Under the pieces are notes generated by a model that saw only the letters and a program-made list of their open reading frames with translations, ran no database searches and had not been told where the DNA came from. The translations under genes were made by a program, and so were the position numbers. From positions 1 to 7,119 of the forward strand of contig JAAYYX010000232.1 in the NCBI GenBank assembly GCA_012515135.1: a stretch of 7,119 bases of DNA, read 5' to 3'. Below are positions 1 through 4,603 of the stretch, piece by piece. Each line of letters opens with the position of its first letter. The first letter of the stretch is position 1. This DNA is from Clostridiales bacterium (lineage in GTDB: Bacteria; Bacillota; Clostridia; Peptostreptococcales; Anaerovoracaceae).

Positions 1-533
1 ATGAAATAATAGTCGGCGAAGGGGAGAGAATGAATTTCATAGGCATAGTAGTAAGCGGCAAGGTGAGAGGCGAAAAGTTCCATATGGAAGGGGACGTGCA
101 TCTTGTCTATATGTATGAAATAGGAGAACTGTTCGGTCTGGACACGGCCACCACCAGGACCAGGATCGCACCCGTTACTTTTCTTGCGGATAAAAATTCT
201 TCGGTGCTGACTGTAAATATGGACAGAATAATGGGATCTTCCATGCAGGGCAAACTGGCTTTGAACATGATAAGCATGCTGGCAGACGAAAACATAAGGA
301 AGTTATATAAAATCGAAACTATCTCCAGAAGGGGGTTAAGAGACAGAATAATGACATATCTGCATATAAGGCAGAAAAAACTGGGCAGAGAAGAATTTCG
401 TATAATGATGACTCAGGAGCAGTTCGCACAGTATCTTTGCGTGAACAGAAGTGCATTGACATGGGAACTTGCCAAGATGAAAAAAGATGGGATAATAGAT
501 TTCCACAAGGATAGTTTCATAATAAAGAAATAA
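1..533 (+). CDS. Crp/Fnr-family transcriptional regulator, 5' end outside window
   Basis: The frame is open from the left edge (first whole codon at base 3), so the ATG at 30 is probably internal: the codons before it read EIIVGEGER, the usual cyclic-nucleotide-binding beta-roll context, followed by IVVSGKVRG. About 176 residues are visible; Crp/Fnr proteins are usually 220-230, so roughly 45-50 are missing. Counting from the ATG at 30, the effector domain runs to about residue 65 (GELFGLD at 32-38), then a dimerisation helix to about 100, then a winged helix-turn-helix near 103-166 (TQEQFAQYL, then recognition helix VNRSALTWELAKM). Family members are cytoplasmic DNA-binding dimers responding to small molecules or redox state; the effector cannot be told here. 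A Trp (residue 145) stands where most relatives have Arg in the recognition helix. A terminator follows, so it is a separate transcription unit from the operon at 737, which it might nevertheless control. Family call is firm, target unknown. Confidence 0.9.
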   Translation, partial: EIIVGEGERMNFIGIVVSGKVRGEKFHMEGDVHLVYMYEIGELFGLDTATTRTRIAPVTFLADKNSSVLTVNMDRIMGSSMQGKLALNMISMLADENIRKLYKIETISRRGLRDRIMTYLHIRQKKLGREEFRIMMTQEQFAQYLCVNRSALTWELAKMKKDGIIDFHKDSFIIKK

Positions 534-582
534 GAAGAACAAATCGGAAAAAATTTCATTAATGTTGGTACAACAACAAAAA

Positions 583-608
583 ACCCTGCCAAGGCAGGGT
601 ATTTTATT
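583..608 (+). terminator. Intrinsic terminator after the Crp/Fnr gene, possibly bidirectional
   Basis: ACCCTGC (583-589) pairs with GCAGGGT (594-600) around a four-base CAAG loop, followed by ATTTTATT. It lies 50 bases after the regulator's stop codon. The other strand also has a T-run after the stem (six A's at 578-583 on the + strand), so it could stop transcription from either side, but no minus-strand gene is supported in this window. Confidence 0.85.
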
Positions 609-612
609 AGTA

Positions 613-634
613 TAAGGTCGTCAGCGAGGCCTTA
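613..634 (+). other. Small hairpin in the intergenic leader
   Basis: TAAGGTC (613-619) can pair with GGCCTTA (628-634) as a 7-bp RNA stem with one U-G pair and an eight-base loop. It is followed by ACTCTTATTC (634-643), a weak pyrimidine tract, so it might back up the terminator just upstream. It does not match any riboswitch class I recognise. Confidence 0.4.
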
Positions 635-652
635 CTCTTATTCAAAAATATT

Positions 653-680
653 TTGCCTCATATCAGCCGGTGGATATTAT
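653..680 (+). promoter_or_regulatory. Candidate sigma-A-type promoter for the operon
   Basis: TTGCCT (653-658) and TATTAT (675-680), separated by 16 bases, resemble -35 and -10 boxes, with a start expected near 687 and the first gene's ATG at 737. The -10 box lies inside the long inverted repeat at 661-693, so a protein bound there would block it. Inferred from consensus only; the -35 box is mediocre. Confidence 0.35.
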
Positions 681-693
681 CCGCCGGCTGATG
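661..693 (+). repeat. Long imperfect inverted repeat (operator or RNA hairpin)
   Basis: CAGCCGG (664-670) and CCGGCTG (684-690) are exact reverse complements. Pairing continues inward (672-675 with 679-682, with a T-G pair at 671/683) and outward (662-663 with 691-692, then a 661/693 T-G pair), leaving a three-base ATT loop at 676-678. The arm is about 15 positions long and GC-rich in an AT-rich intergenic stretch. No T-run follows on either strand, so it is not a standard terminator. Its position over a possible -10 box and before the first operon gene suggests either a DNA operator or a 5'-leader RNA structure. Confidence 0.7.
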
Positions 694-722
694 AAACAAA
701 AAAAGCGACAGGGGAAGGGAAG

Positions 723-728
723 AAAGGA
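723..728 (+). promoter_or_regulatory. Ribosome binding site fixing the start of the GLUG protein
   Basis: AAAGGA (723-728), within a purine-rich run, lies eight bases before the ATG at 737. The next in-frame ATG (770), which would still leave a usable signal peptide, has no comparable site, so 737 is preferred. Confidence 0.6.
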
Positions 729-736
729 AAGATATT

Positions 737-2431
737 ATGGAATTTTTCGATATGGTCCAAAGAAAACGCATGAGCAAAGTCATAGCCATATTCCTGGCGA
801 TATGCCTGATATTTACAATGGGCATGTATGCAACAACGGATATTGCAAAGGCAGAGGACTTAAAATGGGCAGATCCGGATGACCAAAGCAGTTATGATAT
901 TTCATGGTATGAAGGACACGAGGATGATGCATCATATACTCTTGATACAGCAGAGGAATTGGCGGGACTTGCATTTATTATCAACACATATTATGAGAGT
1001 GAAGATTTTTCGGGTCAGGGAATAACCTTGGGAAATGATATAAGCTTAAGTGGCAAATTATGGCCGGCAATAGGTGGCGGAGGTTCTGATCCGCAAGTAC
1101 AGATCGGAGACAGAACTTATAATACACAGTTCAAGGGAGATTTTGACGGCGGCGGTTATACCATATCAAATATGGTGATCGCACCTGCTGATTCAGATAT
1201 GCCCGCACAAACATCATTGAACTATGGGCTTTTTGGACTTGTATATTCAGGAACTGTCAAAGATGTCACGGTTACAGGCAATGCAGATGTGACATCAACA
1301 AAAAAATGCGGAGTCGCCGGCATAATAGGAGAAACAATGGGAGCGGCCGAAATAATAAATTGTCATAGTCGGGTCACCATAAATACAGATAATCAATATG
1401 CCGGAGGCATAGTTGGTATGTGCTGGAACGGAGCGGATATAAGGAACTGTTCAAACAGCGGGACAATAAACGGCGGCTATAATGATACAGGCGGAATAAC
1501 AGGAAGCTTGGAAGGAGAGGTCACCGGCTGCATGAATACAGGGAATGTATCGGGAGACAGAACAGTAGGGGGTCTTGTGGGAAGCAACAATTCTAAAACA
1601 ACAGAACCTGCTTATATAGCAAATATAGAAAACTGTTATAATACGGGGAATGTATCGGGAGCAACTGCAGGCGGCATCGCCGGTCTTGAAAAAGGAAATG
1701 TGAGCAACAGCTATAATACAGGCACGGTTTCAGGAGAAATCGCAGGCGGAGCTTTTGGACAAGTAGGCTCATATGCCGGTGACCCTGTTGCAAAAGCAAG
1801 GGCATATTATCTCAGTACTTCAGCGGCAAAGGGTGTGGGTGCAGTTGATGAGGGCACAACAATAGATTACAGAGCCATACCGATTTATGCGGATAATGAA
1901 CAAAGGATAAGCGTTGAGAGCAATTCATATCAGAAAGTTTACGGCAGTTCTCCTTTTAGCCTTTATGCGGAAACTGACGGAAACGGGAAGCTTACCTATT
2001 CATCAAATAATGAATCGGTAGCAAGGATATCTTCAGCGGGCAAGGTCACTGTCACCGGCACCGGGCTGGCGGTGATAACAATAAAAGCATCAGCTACAAG
2101 TACCTATTCTGCTGCAGCCAAAACTGTAGCCGTAAAAGTGGTGCCAAAAAAAGCATATTTGACTAAAATAAAAAAATATAAAAAGGCTTTAAAAATTTAC
2201 TGGAAAAAGGATATCCATTCAACAGGATACCAAATCGTTTTGGCAAAAAATAAAAAGTTTACAAAGGGCAAAAAAATTGTAACAGTAAAAAACAACAGTA
2301 TAACAAGCAAAAAAACCACAAAGCTTTCAGCCAATAAAAAGTATTATGTTAAAATAAGGTCTTACAAAGTAATAGAAGGTAAAAAAGAATATGGTCAATG
2401 GAGCAGTATAAAAACAAAAAAGACGAAATAG
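737..2431 (+). CDS. Secreted GLUG-repeat protein with Ig-like and lysine-rich Fn3-like C-terminal domains
   Basis: This is an exported surface or matrix protein of 564 residues. A Sec signal peptide covers residues 8-39 (basic QRKRMSK, hydrophobic core, likely cleavage after AKA at 37-39). Residues 52-148 have the usual lead-in of GLUG proteins (TAEELAGLAF, ITLGNDISLSG, LWPAIG, FKGDFDGGGYTISNM). Residues 163-345 form a GLUG-type beta-helix with repeated GGI-G and N-GNVSG motifs. A Big_2/Ig-like domain follows at about 385-470 (LTYSSNNESVARISSAGKV), then an Fn3-like domain at 471-564 in which 30 of 94 residues are lysine. No LPXTG signal or C-terminal membrane segment is present, so attachment, if any, may be through the basic tail binding wall polymers. 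GLUG proteins are commonly adhesin-like; no enzyme domain is visible. The next gene starts three bases after the stop, so it is probably the first gene of the operon. Architecture is firm, function inferred. Confidence 0.85.
   Translation: MEFFDMVQRKRMSKVIAIFLAICLIFTMGMYATTDIAKAEDLKWADPDDQSSYDISWYEGHEDDASYTLDTAEELAGLAFIINTYYESEDFSGQGITLGNDISLSGKLWPAIGGGGSDPQVQIGDRTYNTQFKGDFDGGGYTISNMVIAPADSDMPAQTSLNYGLFGLVYSGTVKDVTVTGNADVTSTKKCGVAGIIGETMGAAEIINCHSRVTINTDNQYAGGIVGMCWNGADIRNCSNSGTINGGYNDTGGITGSLEGEVTGCMNTGNVSGDRTVGGLVGSNNSKTTEPAYIANIENCYNTGNVSGATAGGIAGLEKGNVSNSYNTGTVSGEIAGGAFGQVGSYAGDPVAKARAYYLSTSAAKGVGAVDEGTTIDYRAIPIYADNEQRISVESNSYQKVYGSSPFSLYAETDGNGKLTYSSNNESVARISSAGKVTVTGTGLAVITIKASATSTYSAAAKTVAVKVVPKKAYLTKIKKYKKALKIYWKKDIHSTGYQIVLAKNKKFTKGKKIVTVKNNSITSKKTTKLSANKKYYVKIRSYKVIEGKKEYGQWSSIKTKKTK
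1535..1736 (+). repeat. Three 22-base repeats encoding GLUG units
   Basis: Units at 1535-1556 and 1640-1661 differ at one base in 22; a third at 1715-1736 matches the first at 17 of 22. Spacings are 105 and 75 bases, both whole numbers of codons. They encode the NTGNVSG / NTGTVSG turns of the GLUG beta-helix, so they reflect repeat expansion within the protein, not a mobile element. Confidence 0.8.
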
Positions 2432-2434
2432 AAA

Positions 2435-3664
2435 ATGTTGAAAGCAAATAATAAAAAAGACTGGATCACAAAAAAAGTTTTTTTAGCAGTAGCATTTATG
2501 CTACTGCTGTTTGCCTTTTTTTCAGTTGCTTCCACTTCCGCTTCTGCTTCCGAAGGAATAAAAACATCTTCCTCTGTAACGGAACTCAAAATATATATTG
2601 GTTATTTCGGTGGTCCCTATTACTTGAAAAAAACTTATTCGGTCAATGACCTGTATGGTATGGAGACTCACAGAAGAATATATTCTTTCATTGATTCAGG
2701 ACCTTCATTATGTCTTGACTGTGCCATTGGCGTGGACATTGAAGACATATTAGAGGCGGCAGGAATAGATATTAATTCAACTGAAACTTTTTATTTTTAT
2801 ACCAGCGACAGCGGCAGTAGATATTTTGCCTCATTTGCAAAAACAGCTCTGATCGATACATCAAGATATTATTATCCAAACGAAATAAAATACTTTGAGA
2901 GAACAGGAACAGCCGATGAAAGAGCAATGGAAGGAGCAGTACAGGTACCGGCAATGATGGCTTTGAGCGATAACTGGAGAACATATGAGAAAGGTCAGGT
3001 TTTTACAGAGGATTTTGAGACACAAAATACCGGCAACAGATTCAGACTTATGTTCGGACAAACGAATCTTACTGACAGAACAGCAGACAGATCGGCAAAA
3101 TATGTAAAGCGGATAAATGTCATGCTGGGCGGATATCCCACAATAACAGCCACAAGTCCATACCTGGATATGAAGGTGGGAAGCAAAAAAAGCATCAGTC
3201 TTAAAATAGATGCGGCAGATATCCTTCTTGAAGAGAAAATAAAAGAGAACATAACATGGACATCAAGCGATGAAAGTGTGGCCACTGTGGATAGGAACGG
3301 CATAGTGACAGTAAAAGGGGAAGGAGAAACGGTAATAACGGCCAAATACAAAGATCAGTCAGTGGAAGTGACAATAAACGGGGAGAAAGGCACTGCAGCC
3401 GGCTACGGCGTGGAAGATGGAGACGGAGACGGCCGCAGCAGCATAAGTGAAGTAAGCCTGGGAGATGGAGACGGAATAAAAGTAGAAGCCTCAGGTGGCA
3501 GCGGTCAGGCTTGGCGCGTATACGAAATGGATGAAAAGGCAGAGGAGCTGCCCGAAATAAAAAGGAATAATGATCTTATCCCGGTCATAGTAATCATACT
3601 TATCCTGCTGTCTTTGGGAATAGCGGGAAGAACAATGAAATTCTACAGAGAAGTGCGAGGTTAA
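2435..3664 (+). CDS. Exported, C-terminally membrane-anchored protein: sulfite-oxidase-fold-like domain plus Big_2 Ig-like domain
   Basis: The 409-residue product has a Sec signal peptide (residues 1 to about 38, KK then a hydrophobic core, cleavage near ASA). Residues 48-233 look like a diverged molybdopterin-oxidoreductase (sulfite oxidase) fold: SVNDLYGM at 69-76, GVDIEDILEAAGID at 99-112, TSDSG at 123-127, RYYYPN at 144-149, FRLMFGQ at 203-209 and YVKRINVML at 223-231. A Big_2 domain covers about 235-316 (ITWTSSDESVATVDRNG), then a Gly/Asp-rich linker and a membrane segment at about 380-397 with a short basic cytoplasmic tail. C93 and C96 (CLDC) sit just before GVDIEDIL. The start follows the previous stop by three bases without a clear ribosome binding site, suggesting translational coupling. 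Next to ExbB/ExbD-like genes, this may be a surface component or transducer of that complex. Domains are fairly secure; a redox role is not. Confidence 0.75.
   Translation: MLKANNKKDWITKKVFLAVAFMLLLFAFFSVASTSASASEGIKTSSSVTELKIYIGYFGGPYYLKKTYSVNDLYGMETHRRIYSFIDSGPSLCLDCAIGVDIEDILEAAGIDINSTETFYFYTSDSGSRYFASFAKTALIDTSRYYYPNEIKYFERTGTADERAMEGAVQVPAMMALSDNWRTYEKGQVFTEDFETQNTGNRFRLMFGQTNLTDRTADRSAKYVKRINVMLGGYPTITATSPYLDMKVGSKKSISLKIDAADILLEEKIKENITWTSSDESVATVDRNGIVTVKGEGETVITAKYKDQSVEVTINGEKGTAAGYGVEDGDGDGRSSISEVSLGDGDGIKVEASGGSGQAWRVYEMDEKAEELPEIKRNNDLIPVIVIILILLSLGIAGRTMKFYREVRG
3416..3475 (+). repeat. Duplicated Asp/Gly-coding element in the linker
   Basis: The 12-base string GATGGAGACGGA occurs exactly at 3416-3427 and 3464-3475, 48 bases (16 codons) apart. 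The encoded linker holds D328-x-D330-x-D332-G333, then S336 and E339, spaced like the 12-residue calcium loop of EF-hand and dockerin proteins, and a shorter GDGDG further on. Calcium binding is a guess from this spacing; the position normally hydrophobic (8) is Ser. Confidence 0.5.
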
Positions 3665-3666
3665 AA

Positions 3667-4314
3667 ATGATTTCACAAGGACTAAGTGATGCGCTCAGAG
3701 CTGTGGCGGAAGCGGCACTTACGCCGGTGGTAATAATACTGCTGGTTTTGATAGCAGTGACCATAATACTGTTGGGAACTCTTATAGCTGAATTTTTTAC
3801 TGAAAGGCGGCATCTGAAGGTCAAAATGCCAGTTCTTATAAACCAGATCAGAGCAGCCGAAAAAAGTCCTGAGGAGATAATCACAGGAAGCGGTCTCATA
3901 AAAAAACAAAAAGAGACCCTCAGAGAGCTGGTGCTTCAAAGCGAGCTCAGCAATACCATGAGGGAAGCGCTGGCAGTAAGACTTTTGACGGAGACAAGGG
4001 CCCGATATGACGGAATAGTAAATATAACCAACGTGATAGCAAAGATAGGTCCTATGCTGGGGCTTTTGGGAACATTGATACCTCTGGGACCGGGGATAAT
4101 CGCCCTGGGAAGGGGCGATACCTATACTCTTTCCACATCGCTTCTTACTGCTTTCGATACTACAGTGGCAGGCCTTATATGTGCTGCAATAGCATTGATA
4201 GTTTCGGTCATAAGAAAAAAGTGGTATGCTGACTACATGTCTATGCTGGAAACGCTTATGGAATGCATACTGGACAAGGAGAAAAAAGATGATCAGGCGC
4301 TTTGGAACAGGTAA
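3667..4314 (+). CDS. MotA/TolQ/ExbB proton-channel family protein
   Basis: This 215-residue protein has three membrane segments: about 18-42, 120-145 and 160-182. The last two carry the family signature, KIGPMLGLLGTLIPLGPGIIALG (split across 126-148) and TSLLTAFDTTVAGLICAAIAL (157-177), with the conserved glycines and the Thr residues that line the ion path in ExbB/TolQ/MotA. A charged cytoplasmic stretch lies at 43-118. Family members form pentamers around an ExbD/TolR/MotB partner and convert ion flow into mechanical work at the cytoplasmic membrane. The ATG is two bases after the preceding stop, with GAGGT (3657-3661) as ribosome binding site. Its 3' end overlaps the DUF2149 gene by 26 bases, fitting a two-protein complex. 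Family assignment is secure; what it energises is unknown, since no TonB or outer-membrane receptor gene is seen. Confidence 0.92.
   Translation: MISQGLSDALRAVAEAALTPVVIILLVLIAVTIILLGTLIAEFFTERRHLKVKMPVLINQIRAAEKSPEEIITGSGLIKKQKETLRELVLQSELSNTMREALAVRLLTETRARYDGIVNITNVIAKIGPMLGLLGTLIPLGPGIIALGRGDTYTLSTSLLTAFDTTVAGLICAAIALIVSVIRKKWYADYMSMLETLMECILDKEKKDDQALWNR
4276..4282 (+). promoter_or_regulatory. Ribosome binding site fixing the DUF2149 start inside the ExbB-like gene
   Basis: AAGGAGA (4276-4282) lies six bases before the ATG at 4289, inside the coding region of the upstream gene. It argues for 4289 over the earlier in-frame ATG at 4226, whose extra 21 residues (Trp/Cys/Arg-rich) are just the upstream gene read in another frame. 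Confidence 0.8.
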
Positions 4315-4603
4315 ATTAAAAGGCGAAGGCATTGCAAAAGAAGATATCAATCCAATGGAAGGCATAGCCAATCTGGCTGATGTCATGCTTATACTGGCAG
4401 TCGGCATAATGCTGGCACTGGTAATGCACTGGAATGTTGATATAAGCACAAAAGAGGTGACCCAGAAGCAGGAAATCAAAGATATGGAAGATCAGGAAAT
4501 AAGCGAAAAGATCCAATCACAAAAAGGTTTTGAGGAACTGGGAACTGTTTATAAGGATCCAGAAACAGGCAAAATGTATATGGTAGTAAGGGAGAAAAAA
4601 TGA
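4289..4603 (+). CDS. DUF2149 family protein, ExbD/TolR-like stator partner
   Basis: The 104-residue product has a basic cytoplasmic N-terminus, the motif NPMEGIANLADVMLILAVG (21-39), a single membrane segment at about 27-47, a charged coiled-coil-like stretch at 52-82, and the end GTVYKDPETGKMYMV (85-99). From memory, DUF2149 members share a D-P-hydrophobic-x-G-V-A-N-L-x-D core and a closing GTVY-like strand, and often sit beside ExbB-like genes, including in methanogens. The segment LADVML at 29-34 lines up with IDVMLVL of ExbD/TolR, placing D31 where ExbD has its essential proton-carrying Asp. The extracellular part is much shorter than in ExbD. It overlaps the ExbB-like gene by 26 bases and the next gene by four (ATGA), so the three products are probably made together. 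DUF2149 identity is likely; the ExbD role is inference. Confidence 0.85.
   Translation: MIRRFGTGKLKGEGIAKEDINPMEGIANLADVMLILAVGIMLALVMHWNVDISTKEVTQKQEIKDMEDQEISEKIQSQKGFEELGTVYKDPETGKMYMVVREKK

Noticed and set aside
30..32. ATG at 30 as the true start of the Crp/Fnr gene
   Set aside because: The frame stays open to the left edge and the preceding codons fit the conserved beta-roll sequence, so the gene most likely begins outside the window.
563..575. Short palindrome TGTTGGTACAACA as a Crp/Fnr box
   Set aside because: It is only five bases per arm, does not match known half-sites, and lies just upstream of the terminator, not next to the putative promoter.
601..736. Riboswitch such as a cyclic-di-GMP class in the leader
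   Set aside because: I looked for the GEMM-type and other conserved cores and saw none; only the two simple hairpins are supported.
670..882. Open frame of 70 codons on the + strand overlapping the start of the GLUG gene
   Set aside because: It begins inside the inverted repeat, lacks a ribosome binding site, and overlaps the signal-peptide coding region of a clear gene in another frame.
1535..1736. Repeats in the GLUG gene as a CRISPR array or mobile element
   Set aside because: Units are in-frame, irregularly spaced and encode a recurring protein motif.
4226..4288. Upstream ATG that would lengthen the DUF2149 protein by 21 residues
   Set aside because: The ATG at 4289 has a well-placed AAGGAGA, and the extra residues do not resemble the family's N-terminus.
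3682..4479. Long open frame on the minus strand (265 codons) opposite the ExbB-like and DUF2149 genes
   Set aside because: It lies wholly across two well-supported + strand genes. Its translation is rich in Tyr, Ser, His and Cys with no recognisable domain, typical of the complement of membrane-protein codons.
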